Assembly (NCBI GenBank): GCA_018711955.1
Contig: DVHQ01000060.1
Location: 1-17,128, forward strand
Length of the DNA stretch: 17,128 nucleotides
Reading direction: 5' to 3'
DNA from: Limiplasma merdipullorum
GTDB taxonomy: Bacteria > Bacillota > Clostridia > Christensenellales > Aristaeellaceae
Shown here: piece by piece, positions 7,670 through 15,293 of the stretch
Layout of the letters: each line of letters starts with the position of its first letter
Numbering within the stretch: the first letter of the stretch is position 1
The notes under the pieces: model-generated
Told to the model about the DNA's origin: nothing
Seen by the model: the letters and a program-made list of their open reading frames with translations, nothing else
Databases searched by the model: none
Program-made: the position numbers and the translations under genes

Positions 7670-7723
7670 CGCGCCGCTCCGCAAGCGTAGCGAGGTAGCC
7701 AAGCAGGAAGGGGCGGCGGCGCG
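7670..7723 (+). other. GC-rich leader hairpin upstream of the first paaK
   Basis: CGCGCCGC (7670-7677) and GCGGCGCG (7716-7723) can form a perfect 8-bp all-GC stem across a 38-base loop that holds smaller alternatives such as CGCT with AGCG. It sits between the promoter start site and the AAGGAG ribosome binding site (7740-7745). No T-run follows, so it is not a terminator, and it matches no riboswitch class I recognise. It could affect mRNA stability or leader folding, or be chance in GC-rich DNA. Confidence 0.3.
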
Positions 7724-7754
7724 GAAAAAGGCAGTACGGAAGGAGCGTTTTGCC

Positions 7755-9047
7755 ATGGCGGTCTGGAACCCGAAGATCGAATGCGCAAAGAGAAGCGAAA
7801 TCGAAGCGATCCAGCTGGAACGGCTCAAATGGAGCGTACAGCATGCCTACGACCATGTGCCCATGTATCATGACAAGATGGTCAAGGCGGGCGTAAAGCC
7901 ATCGGATATTCGCACACTGAAGGACATTTCCAAAATCCCCCTGACAACCAAAACCGAGCTGCGGGAGCAGTACCCCTTCAAGCTGCTGGCCGTGCCCATG
8001 CGTGAGGTGGTGCGTATCCACGCATCCAGCGGCACCACCGGCCAGCCCATCACCGCCGGGTACACCCGGCGCGACCTGGATACCTGGGCGGAATGCATCG
8101 CGCGCATCGCCACCGCAGGCGGGGCCACGGCGGACGATATCGCTCAGGTCAGCTTCGGATACACCCTGTTTACCGGCGCGTTCGGGCTGCACGGCGGACT
8201 GGAGAAAATCGGGTGCGCCATCATTCCCATCTCCAGCGGCAATACCGAGCGTCAGATCAACATCATGCGCGATTTCGGCTCCACCGTGCTCATCGCCACG
8301 CCCAGCTATGCGCTGTATATGGCCGAGGTCGCCGAGCGCATGGACGCACTTAAGGACATCCGCCTGCGCGTGGGCCTGTTCGGCGCGGAGGCCAGCACCG
8401 AGGAGATGCGCGCGGAGCTGGAGCGCCGCTATGGCATTCTGGCCACCGAAAACTATGGTCTGACCGAGGTGATGGGGCCTGGCGTGAGCGGCGAGTGCGA
8501 ATACAAGTGCGGCATGCACATCAACGAGGACTGCTTCCTGGCCGAGATCATCGACCCGGATACCGGCGAGGTGCTGCCCATGGGCGAGCAGGGCGAGCTG
8601 GTGCTCACCACGCTTGCCAAGGAGGCGCAGCCCGCCCTTCGCTACCGTACGCGCGACATTACCCGCCTCATCGAGGAGCCCTGCGCCTGCGGCCGTACCC
8701 AGCTTCGCATGGAGAAGATCAAGGGCCGCAGCGACGACATGCTCATCATCCGCGGGGTGAATGTATTCCCCTCGCAGATCGAAAGCGTGCTGGTGGGGCA
8801 GCCGGGTATCGGTCCGCATTACGAAATCGTGGTCACCCGCGAGCATTTCACCGACCATTTGCAGGTCAAGGTGGAGCTGGTGGATGCCTCGCTGCTTGAA
8901 AAATACAGCGAGCTGGAAAAGGTGCGCGACCGCATTCGCGCGCAGCTGAGAACCGTGCTGCAATTGGATGTCGAGGTGACGCTGGTGTCGCCCAACACCC
9001 TGAAACGGTTTGAAGGAAAGGCAAAGCGGGTCACGGACCTGCGCTGA
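7755..9047 (+). CDS. paaK: Phenylacetate-CoA ligase family protein (AMP-forming), first copy
   Basis: An ANL-superfamily adenylate-forming enzyme that joins an arylacetate to CoA through an aryl-AMP. The 430 residues have the phosphate-binding SSGTTGQP loop (91-98), a YGLTEVMG motif (234-241), the hinge region YRTRD (297-301), CACGRT (310-315), a GRSDDMLIIRGVNVFPSQIE block, and the probable catalytic lysine near the end (EGKAKR, Lys422). Length is normal for PaaK. Cys248 and Cys252 in the ECEYKCGMH stretch and the CxC at 310-312 might bind a metal. AAGGAG lies 9 bases before the ATG, and iorA follows after 14 bases. The pairing with iorAB suggests indoleacetate, phenylacetate or 4-hydroxyphenylacetate as substrate. 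Family secure, exact substrate not. Confidence 0.92.
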   Translation: MAVWNPKIECAKRSEIEAIQLERLKWSVQHAYDHVPMYHDKMVKAGVKPSDIRTLKDISKIPLTTKTELREQYPFKLLAVPMREVVRIHASSGTTGQPITAGYTRRDLDTWAECIARIATAGGATADDIAQVSFGYTLFTGAFGLHGGLEKIGCAIIPISSGNTERQINIMRDFGSTVLIATPSYALYMAEVAERMDALKDIRLRVGLFGAEASTEEMRAELERRYGILATENYGLTEVMGPGVSGECEYKCGMHINEDCFLAEIIDPDTGEVLPMGEQGELVLTTLAKEAQPALRYRTRDITRLIEEPCACGRTQLRMEKIKGRSDDMLIIRGVNVFPSQIESVLVGQPGIGPHYEIVVTREHFTDHLQVKVELVDASLLEKYSELEKVRDRIRAQLRTVLQLDVEVTLVSPNTLKRFEGKAKRVTDLR

Positions 9048-9061
9048 GGAGGAACGACACA

Positions 9062-10840
9062 ATGGATGAGAAAATGCTCACGGATGACGTATTCGTGGCC
9101 GATCCCGTGGAAGAAAGGCTGATGCTGGGCAATGAGGCCGTGGCGCAGGGCGCGTGGGAAGCGGGCCTGCGTGTGGTGGCCAGCTACCCCGGCACCCCCA
9201 GCACTGAAATTACCGAATGCGTGGCGCGCTTTCCGGAAGTGGACTGCCAGTGGGCGCCCAATGAAAAAGTAGCTACGGAAGTGGCTTTCGGCGCGGCCAT
9301 GGCGGGCGCGCGCGCCATGACCTGCATGAAGCATGTGGGTGTGAATGTGGCCGCGGACCCCATCTTCACCGCAGCCTATACGGGCGTAAACGCGGGTCTG
9401 GTGGTGGTGTGTGCCGATGACCCGGCCATGCATTCCAGCCAGAACGAGCAGGACAGCCGCTACTATGCCCGCGCGGCCCACATCCCCATGCTGGAGCCGT
9501 CGGACAGCCGCGAGTGCCATGCCTTCACCCGTCTGGCTTTCACCATGAGCGAGGAGCTGGACACCCCGGTGTTTCTGCGCCTGACCACCCGCGTGGCGCA
9601 TGCCCGCAGCGTGGTGGCCATCGGGGAGCGCGCGGATGTGCCCCTGCGTCCCTACCAGAAGGACGCCATGAAATACGTGATGATGCCGGGCATGGCGCGC
9701 AAGCGCCACCTCAAGGTGGAGGCGCGCGAGGCGTTCCTGGCCGAGGCAGCCAACCGTCTGCCCATCAACGTCATCAAAATGCGGGATACGTCCATTGGCA
9801 TCATCACCAGCGGCGTGTGCTACGAATATGTGCGCGATGCCATGCCCCATGCCAGCACCCTCAAGCTGGGCATGGTCTATCCCCTGCCCATGAAGCTGAT
9901 CCGCGAATTTTCCCAGAAGGTGGACCGCCTGATCGTGGTGGAGGAGCTGGAAGGGCTGATCGAGCGCGAGGTTCTGGCTGCGGGCATCCCCTGCGAGGGC
10001 AAAAACCTCACCGGCATTCAGGGCGAGCTGAGTGTGGAGAAGCTGCGCAGCGTCCTTTTGGGTGCGGAAATGCCCAAGGGCGAGGACGCATCCATCCCGG
10101 CGCGCCCGCCGGTGCTGTGTCCCGGCTGCCCGCATCGCGGCGTGTTCTATGTGCTCAATAAGCTGGGCATGCGCGTGATGGGCGATATCGGCTGCTACAC
10201 GCTGGCCGCGCTGCCGCCGCTGAGCGCCATGGACGCCTGTCTGTGCATGGGCGCGAGCATCGGCATGGCAGGCGGTGCGGAACGTGCGCAGGGCAAGGAT
10301 TTCTCGCGCGGCACCGTGGCGGTGCTGGGCGACAGCACCTTTATCCACAGCGGCATTACCTCGCTGATCGATGCGGTATATAACCGTGAGACCATCACCG
10401 TGGTCATTCTGGACAACCGCATCACCGGCATGACGGGCCATCAGCAAAACCCCGCGACCGGCTTTGATATCCACAACCAGCCCGCGCCCCAGCTCAATCT
10501 GGAAAAGCTGGTGGAAAGCTGCGGCGTGACCGACGTGCGCGTGGTGGACCCCTTCGACCTCAAGGCCACCGAGCAGGCCATCCGCGAGGCCGCCGCCAGC
10601 GAGCAGGTGAGCGTGGTCATCGCGCGCCGTCCCTGTGCGCTGCTGGACAAGACGGTGCGGCCCGCCTTTGTGATCGACGGGTGCCGTGGGTGCGGCGCAT
10701 GCATGAAATTGAGCTGCCCGGCCATCGAGCGGCATGGCAAGCTCGTGGAAATCAATCCCGCACTGTGCAGCGGCTGCGGCATGTGCGCGCAGGTATGCCC
10801 CTTTAAGGCCATCAAGAGCGGCAGGGAGGAAAACGTATGA
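9062..10840 (+). CDS. iorA: Indolepyruvate:ferredoxin oxidoreductase, alpha subunit IorA
   Basis: Oxidatively decarboxylates aryl pyruvates, products of aromatic amino acid transamination, to aryl-acetyl-CoA while reducing ferredoxin. The 592 residues show the usual order: an N-terminal pyrimidine-binding domain with SYPGTPSTEI (41-50) and APNEKVATE (65-73), a middle domain, and a C-terminal thiamine-diphosphate domain with CPGCPHRG (353-360), GDIGCYTL (374-381), GDSTF (423-427) and DNRITGMTGHQ (451-461). Two 4Fe-4S motifs close the protein: CX2CX2CX4CP (Cys541, 544, 547, 552) and CX2CX2CX3CP (Cys569, 572, 575, 579). All cofactor residues seem intact. A GGAGGA follows directly after the paaK stop. 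Its ATGA end overlaps the iorB start by 4 bases, typical of coupled subunits. Confidence 0.96.
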   Translation: MDEKMLTDDVFVADPVEERLMLGNEAVAQGAWEAGLRVVASYPGTPSTEITECVARFPEVDCQWAPNEKVATEVAFGAAMAGARAMTCMKHVGVNVAADPIFTAAYTGVNAGLVVVCADDPAMHSSQNEQDSRYYARAAHIPMLEPSDSRECHAFTRLAFTMSEELDTPVFLRLTTRVAHARSVVAIGERADVPLRPYQKDAMKYVMMPGMARKRHLKVEAREAFLAEAANRLPINVIKMRDTSIGIITSGVCYEYVRDAMPHASTLKLGMVYPLPMKLIREFSQKVDRLIVVEELEGLIEREVLAAGIPCEGKNLTGIQGELSVEKLRSVLLGAEMPKGEDASIPARPPVLCPGCPHRGVFYVLNKLGMRVMGDIGCYTLAALPPLSAMDACLCMGASIGMAGGAERAQGKDFSRGTVAVLGDSTFIHSGITSLIDAVYNRETITVVILDNRITGMTGHQQNPATGFDIHNQPAPQLNLEKLVESCGVTDVRVVDPFDLKATEQAIREAAASEQVSVVIARRPCALLDKTVRPAFVIDGCRGCGACMKLSCPAIERHGKLVEINPALCSGCGMCAQVCPFKAIKSGREENV

Positions 10841-11415
10841 GCAAGGCGGCATTTGATCTGGTCATCGTGGGCGTTGGCGGACAGGGTACACTGTTAGCCA
10901 GCAAGATCCTGGGTCGGCTGGCCCTCAGCGAAAACTGCGGCGTGAAGGTCAGCGAAGTGCACGGCATGAGCCAGCGCGGCGGCAGCGTGATCACGCATGT
11001 GCGCGTGGGCGACAGCGTGCATTCGCCCATGGTGGCGTTGGGTGGAGCGGATTACCTGATCAGCTTTGAGGCGCTGGAAGCCGCCCGTGCGGCGTGTTAT
11101 TTGAAGCCGGGCGGAACGGTCATCGTCAATACTCAGCGTATTTTGCCCATGCCCGTTATCACCGGCGCGACCGCCTATCCCGACGATCCGCTGGCGTCCC
11201 TCGCGCCCTACCGCGTCGAGAGCGCCGACGCGCTGGGCATCGCCGTGGAGTGCGGCAGCCAGAAGGCGCTGAACCTGGTGCTGCTCGGCATGTTCAGCCG
11301 GCATCTGCCCTTTGAGGAGGAGGCCTGGCGGGACGCCATTGCCGCCTGTGTGCCTCCCAGAACTTTGGAAGTCAACCTTGCGGCCTTCGAGCGTGGCCGC
11401 GCCCTGATGGGCTGA
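10837..11415 (+). CDS. iorB: Indolepyruvate:ferredoxin oxidoreductase, beta subunit IorB
   Basis: The gamma-type subunit of the 2-oxoacid:ferredoxin oxidoreductase family, which forms the active heteromer with IorA. The 192 residues show the family signature GVGGQGTLLASK (12-23) and the EVHGMSQRGGSV stretch (40-51), and the length is normal. It starts inside the iorA stop codon (ATGA overlap), with the ribosome binding site AGGGAGGA at the end of iorA. The following paaK begins 32 bases later. Identity secure; substrate preference among aromatic 2-oxoacids cannot be read from the sequence. Confidence 0.95.
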   Translation: MSKAAFDLVIVGVGGQGTLLASKILGRLALSENCGVKVSEVHGMSQRGGSVITHVRVGDSVHSPMVALGGADYLISFEALEAARAACYLKPGGTVIVNTQRILPMPVITGATAYPDDPLASLAPYRVESADALGIAVECGSQKALNLVLLGMFSRHLPFEEEAWRDAIAACVPPRTLEVNLAAFERGRALMG

Positions 11416-11447
11416 TATACAACCGCTGTGAAGGAGAGAGAGCACCC

Positions 11448-12755
11448 ATGGAGCATGTCTACTGGAATCCCACCATGGAAACCATGCCGCGCGAACAGCT
11501 GCGCGCCCTGCAGGACGAGCGGCTGCGCGACGTGGTACGCCGCGTATACGAGCATGTACCCTTCTACCGCAACAAGATGCAGCAGCTGGGCATCACGCCC
11601 AACGATATCCACGGCGTGGAGGATCTGCACCTTCTGCCCTTCACCGAGAAGAAGGATCTGCGCAACAACTATCCCTTCGGCCTCTTCGCCGTGCCCCAGA
11701 GTGAAATCGTGCGCATCCATGCCTCCAGCGGCACCACCGGCAAGCCCAGCGTAGCCGGTTATACCAGCGGCGATATCGACCGCTGGGCGGAGCTCATGGC
11801 ACGTGCCATGTACTGCGCCAACGTCGGCAAGAACGATATCGTGCAGGTGGCCTATGGCTACGGCCTGTTTACCGGCGGGCTGGGCGCGCACTACGGCGCA
11901 GAGCGCGTAGGCGCGAGCGTGATTCCCATGAGCGGCGGCAATACCGTGCGCCAGCTCATGCTGATGGAGGACTTCGGCTCAACGGCGCTGTGCTGCACGC
12001 CTTCCTATGCGCTCAACCTGGCCGATGCCATGGAGCGCGAAGGCATCACGCTGGATCGCATCCGCTTAAAGAGCGGCATCTTCGGCGCCGAGCCCTGGAC
12101 CGAGGACATGCGCCGCCGCATCGAGGAGAAGATGGGCATTGATGCGCTCAACGTCTACGGCCTCAGCGAGGTGATGGGCCCGGGCGTCGCCATGGAATGC
12201 ATGGCCAAAAACGGCATGCACATCTGGGAGGATCACTTCCTGCCCGAAGTCATCGGACCGGACGGCCAGAGCCTGCCCTATGGCGAACAGGGTGACCTCA
12301 CCTTCACCACGCTCACCAAGCACGGCATGCCCCTCATCCGTTATCGTACCCATGACCTGTGCACCCTCAACGACGAGCCCTGCCCCTGCGGCCGCACCCA
12401 TGTGCGCATGGGCCGCGTGATGGGCCGCACGGATGACATGCTCATCATCCGCGGGGTCAACGTGTTCCCCTCGCAGATCGAGCATGCGCTGCTTCAGGTG
12501 CCGGGCATCGAGCCTCACTATCACATCGTGGTTGACCGCGTAGGCACGCTGGATACCATTGAGGTGCAGGTGGAACTCTCTCCCTCTGTGATGAGCGATA
12601 CCGTGCGTGATCTGGAAACGCTCGAACGCAAGATCGTCAATTCCCTGGCCAGCCATGCGCTGATTCACGCCAGCGTCAAGCTCTGCCAGCCCGGCACGCT
12701 GCCCCGCAGCGAAGGCAAGGCCGTGCGCGTGACCGACCGGCGCCATCTGCAATAA
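11448..12755 (+). CDS. paaK: Phenylacetate-CoA ligase family protein (AMP-forming), second copy
   Basis: A diverged paralogue of the first ligase, 435 residues long, with the same architecture: SSGTTGKP (93-100), VYGLSEVMG (236-244), YRTHD (299-303), CPCGRT (312-317), a GRTDDMLIIRGVNVFPSQIE block and C-terminal EGKAVR with probable catalytic Lys424. Where the first copy has ECEYKCGMH, this one has ECMAKNGMH, losing one of the two cysteines. This may mark a different metal site or substrate. The N-terminal helices and acyl pocket region differ more than the nucleotide-binding parts. It follows iorB after 32 bases with an AAGGAG site upstream, so it is probably in the same transcript. Having ligases on both sides of iorAB suggests two aryl acids or two directions of flux; this is inference. 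Confidence 0.92.
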   Translation: MEHVYWNPTMETMPREQLRALQDERLRDVVRRVYEHVPFYRNKMQQLGITPNDIHGVEDLHLLPFTEKKDLRNNYPFGLFAVPQSEIVRIHASSGTTGKPSVAGYTSGDIDRWAELMARAMYCANVGKNDIVQVAYGYGLFTGGLGAHYGAERVGASVIPMSGGNTVRQLMLMEDFGSTALCCTPSYALNLADAMEREGITLDRIRLKSGIFGAEPWTEDMRRRIEEKMGIDALNVYGLSEVMGPGVAMECMAKNGMHIWEDHFLPEVIGPDGQSLPYGEQGDLTFTTLTKHGMPLIRYRTHDLCTLNDEPCPCGRTHVRMGRVMGRTDDMLIIRGVNVFPSQIEHALLQVPGIEPHYHIVVDRVGTLDTIEVQVELSPSVMSDTVRDLETLERKIVNSLASHALIHASVKLCQPGTLPRSEGKAVRVTDRRHLQ

Positions 12756-12819
12756 ATTACGCTGCGCCACATGGGCATCGTCAGTCCGAATCCCATCCAG
12801 AGTTAAGGAGGAGTCAGTC

Positions 12820-13251
12820 ATGTACGTAAAGCAGATTTCCGTTTTCATCGAAAACACTCCCGGCCGTCTGGCGCATTTTACCAAGCTCCTTGGGGACAAT
12901 AACATCGACCTGGTATCCCTCTCTGTGGCGGATACCACGCATTTCGGCATTCTGCGCGGCATTGTGGCGGACTACGAAAAGGCGGTCAAGCTGATTTCCG
13001 ATAACGGCTACACCGTTAAGCTCACGGATGTGCTGGCCGTCAGTGTGCCCGATCATCCCGGCGGACTGGCCGAGGTGCTGGAGACCCTCTCCGGCCACGA
13101 CATCGTGGTGGAGTACCTCTACAGCTTCGTGCGCAACGCGGGCGATCATGCGCTCATCATCTTCCGTGTGGATAAGCTGGATGAGGCGGAAAAGGTCCTG
13201 ACCGAAGCGGGCGTGCGCCTGCTGTCGCAGGACGAGGTGCGCGGCCTGTAA
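12820..13251 (+). CDS. Tandem ACT domain protein, likely amino-acid sensor
   Basis: A 143-residue protein made only of two ACT domains, about 1-68 and 72-140. Each opens with the ACT loop signature: ENTPGRLAHFTKLL (11-24) in the first and PDHPGGLAEVLETL in the second. ACT domains bind amino acids at dimer interfaces and usually control a partner; here no catalytic or DNA-binding domain is attached. It has a strong AAGGAGGA site and lies 64 bases after the second paaK, with only a weak possible hairpin between. Similar stand-alone tandem ACT proteins sit beside paaK and ior genes in other anaerobes as far as I recall. A role in sensing aromatic amino acids for this cluster is a sensible guess. 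Family clear, ligand and partner unknown. Confidence 0.85.
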   Translation: MYVKQISVFIENTPGRLAHFTKLLGDNNIDLVSLSVADTTHFGILRGIVADYEKAVKLISDNGYTVKLTDVLAVSVPDHPGGLAEVLETLSGHDIVVEYLYSFVRNAGDHALIIFRVDKLDEAEKVLTEAGVRLLSQDEVRGL

Positions 13252-13266
13252 GCCGCAGGACAACAC

Positions 13267-13282
13267 GCGCGCGTTTGCGCGC
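13267..13282 (+). other. GC hairpin between the ACT gene and alr
   Basis: GCGCGC, loop GTTT, GCGCGC forms a 6-bp stem in the 49-base gap between the two genes. No T-run follows, so it is not a standard terminator. It lies 18 bases before the alr ATG and just ahead of GGGAAGG, where it could separate expression of the aromatic cluster from alr by stalling, processing or partial masking of the site. Confidence 0.35.
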
Positions 13283-13300
13283 AGGCGGGAAGGTTGGAAC

Positions 13301-14416
13301 ATGCTCAGGCAAAACCGTGTCGAGATCGACATGGACGCAATCAGGAACAATTATCGGATATTGCGCGATCAGGTGCCCGCGGACGTGGAAGTGATGCCCG
13401 TCATCAAGGCCAACGCTTATGGGCACGGAATGCTGGAAACGGCGGATGCCCTCTCCGGCATGGGCGCTTCACACTTCGCTGTGGCGCTGCCCGAGGAGGG
13501 CATCGAACTGCGCCTGGCCGGGGTGGAGGGCGAGGTGCTGGTGCTGGGCGCAGCTATGCCCCGCGCGGCGGCGGACTGCGTGCGCTACGGCCTTACGCAG
13601 ACGGTCTTTACCCCGGAGATGGTCGCGGCGCTGGACCGGGAGGCTGCTGCCCAAAGCCGCGAAGCGCTGGTGCATATCAAGCTGGATACCGGCATGAACC
13701 GCATCGGACTGCGCACCGAGGAGGAAGCGGACGCCCTGGCCGCTGCGCTGGCGTCGGCCCCCCATGTGCGCGCCACGGGCATCTATACCCACTTTGCCGA
13801 TGCGGACAATCCGCTGCCGGACGGCGGGATGAACCCGTTCACCCGTGCGCAGCTCAAGCGCTTTTGCGAGCTCCGTGCGCACTTTAACCCTGACATTCCG
13901 GCGCATGTGGCCAACAGCGCCATGAGTCTGCTGGCGCCCGAAGCGTACTTCAACGTGATCCGCGAGGGCATTTCGCTCTACGGTTATCCGCCCGTGCCCA
14001 CCAATTTGCCCTTCACACCCGCCTTGAGCTGGTATACCGAGATCGTGCATGTCAAGCGCGTCAACGCGGGGGAGAGCATCGGGTATGGCTGTACCTTCAT
14101 AGCCCCGCGCGACATGCTCGTGGCCACCGCCGCCGTGGGCTATGGTGACGGGTATCATCGCGCGGTGTCCAACCGGGGCGCAATGCTGGTGCATGGCCGG
14201 CGCGCACCCATCGTGGGGCGCGTATGCATGGACCAGACCATGTTGGATGTGACGGACATCCCCGGCGTGCAGGTGGGAGACGAAACGGTGATTCTGGGCT
14301 GTCAGGGCGGGGAGCGCATCGATGCGGTGGAGCTTGCCTCCTGGGCGGGCACCATCAGTTACGAGGTGCTTCTGGCCGTCACCGCACGGGTGCCGCGGGT
14401 GTACCTGCATGTATGA
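13301..14416 (+). CDS. alr: Alanine racemase (PLP-dependent)
   Basis: Interconverts L- and D-alanine, supplying D-alanine for peptidoglycan; in spore formers a paralogue can also act in spores. The 371 residues carry the fold-III PLP barrel with VIKANAYGHG (34-43; Lys36 is the Schiff-base lysine), KLDTGMNRIG (127-136), HVANSAMSL (202-210), REGISLYGY (231-239) and the C-terminal domain with the second catalytic base Tyr262 (GYGCTF), GYGDGYHR (280-287) and GRVCMDQTMLDVTD (306-319). All catalytic residues are present and the length is normal. GGGAAGG 7 bases upstream supports the ATG. It lies 49 bases after the ACT gene on the same strand, and I see no separate promoter in that gap. Confidence 0.97.
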   Translation: MLRQNRVEIDMDAIRNNYRILRDQVPADVEVMPVIKANAYGHGMLETADALSGMGASHFAVALPEEGIELRLAGVEGEVLVLGAAMPRAAADCVRYGLTQTVFTPEMVAALDREAAAQSREALVHIKLDTGMNRIGLRTEEEADALAAALASAPHVRATGIYTHFADADNPLPDGGMNPFTRAQLKRFCELRAHFNPDIPAHVANSAMSLLAPEAYFNVIREGISLYGYPPVPTNLPFTPALSWYTEIVHVKRVNAGESIGYGCTFIAPRDMLVATAAVGYGDGYHRAVSNRGAMLVHGRRAPIVGRVCMDQTMLDVTDIPGVQVGDETVILGCQGGERIDAVELASWAGTISYEVLLAVTARVPRVYLHV

Positions 14417-14480
14417 AGCAACAGGCGTTTTGCCACAATAACCCCTGCCGGCCGGGCGGGGAGGTGGAAAGGATACACAG

Positions 14481-15293
14481 ATGCAAAGTGCCAAAGGAAA
14501 TTCAAAAAAGCCGGTAGCCCAGGTGAAAAAGCCGATTCTGAAGGGATCATGGCATGGAAAGGATGCCTGGAAGCTGGCGCTCAAGCGCATGCTGAGCATG
14601 CTTGCCGTTACGGTGATCTATCTGATCGCCGGTATGCTGCTCAGCTTTGAAAGCCTGTGGGGACGCCTGCTGTCGTGCATCGCTGTTGCCGGACTGGTGA
14701 TTTACTATCAGTACTATCAGGGAATGGTGCGCGGAGAAAACGACGCCGCCTTTGCGGAAATCATGTATACCCGCCAGGAGGGCGGACGTTCCGTCGAAAA
14801 GGACGACCGTGCGCGCTGCTTTCATCCGTTCAAGGGCATGTTTGCCGCTCTGGTGGGCGCGGCTCCGTTTGTGGCGTTTGCCGTCGTCTACGCGGTGCTT
14901 ACGCGTCCGTTCACCTATACGCTGGGCGTGCTCCCGTCCTGGACGGAGGCGCTCATGCGCCAGAGCGAATTCGGCGACGCGCTGCGCTACTATGAAAATG
15001 TCGGCTCCATGGGCGTGATGGACATCCTTCGCGTGATAGACCGCGCGATGATTTTGCCATTTGTCAACGTATTTTCCTATACCGGCAACGACGCGGCGCT
15101 GCTGGCCGAGCGCCTGAGTCCCCTGTTTGTGCTGTTGGCTCCTCTGGGCTATGGCCTGGGCTATACCCAGGGCCGGAAACTGCGCGACAAAATCAACACC
15201 GGCATTAAAATGGGCGACGACCGCAAGAAGCGCCGTGAGCGCAAGGCGCGCAAGCAGCGCCAGCGCAGCAAGTCGCCGGAAAGGCTGATCTGA
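14481..15293 (+). CDS. Unrecognised polytopic membrane protein with basic C-terminus
   Basis: I do not recognise this 270-residue protein. It has a basic N-terminal tail (1-36), two close membrane helices (about 37-56 and 61-79), a charged cytosolic loop (80-118), a third helix (119-142), an amphipathic stretch and a likely fourth helix (184-200), a fifth helix (211-229), and a very basic tail (RKKRRERKARKQRQRSK, about 238-254) that might bind nucleic acid, ribosomes or anionic lipid. AAAGGA lies 7 bases before the ATG. Its TGA overlaps the rsmD ATG by one base (TGATG), so the two are probably translationally coupled. The 64-base gap after alr holds a GC-rich imperfect repeat without a T-run. 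No function can be given. Confidence 0.8.
   Translation: MQSAKGNSKKPVAQVKKPILKGSWHGKDAWKLALKRMLSMLAVTVIYLIAGMLLSFESLWGRLLSCIAVAGLVIYYQYYQGMVRGENDAAFAEIMYTRQEGGRSVEKDDRARCFHPFKGMFAALVGAAPFVAFAVVYAVLTRPFTYTLGVLPSWTEALMRQSEFGDALRYYENVGSMGVMDILRVIDRAMILPFVNVFSYTGNDAALLAERLSPLFVLLAPLGYGLGYTQGRKLRDKINTGIKMGDDRKKRRERKARKQRQRSKSPERLI

Noticed and set aside
5602..7698. A 698-codon open frame on the plus strand opposite spoIIP and the DUF1614 gene
   Set aside because: It is antisense to two recognised genes and both promoters, has low-complexity His/Arg/Ala composition and no family signature.
7656..9062. A 468-codon minus-strand frame opposite the first paaK, and similar long frames opposite paaK copy two, alr and ligA
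   Set aside because: All mirror the codon positions of real genes and lack plausible protein features.
8819..10852. A 677-codon open frame on the minus strand opposite iorA
   Set aside because: It lies wholly antisense to the well-supported iorA and the end of paaK, is His/Ala/Gly-rich with no recognisable domain, and is the usual by-product of biased codons in GC-rich DNA.
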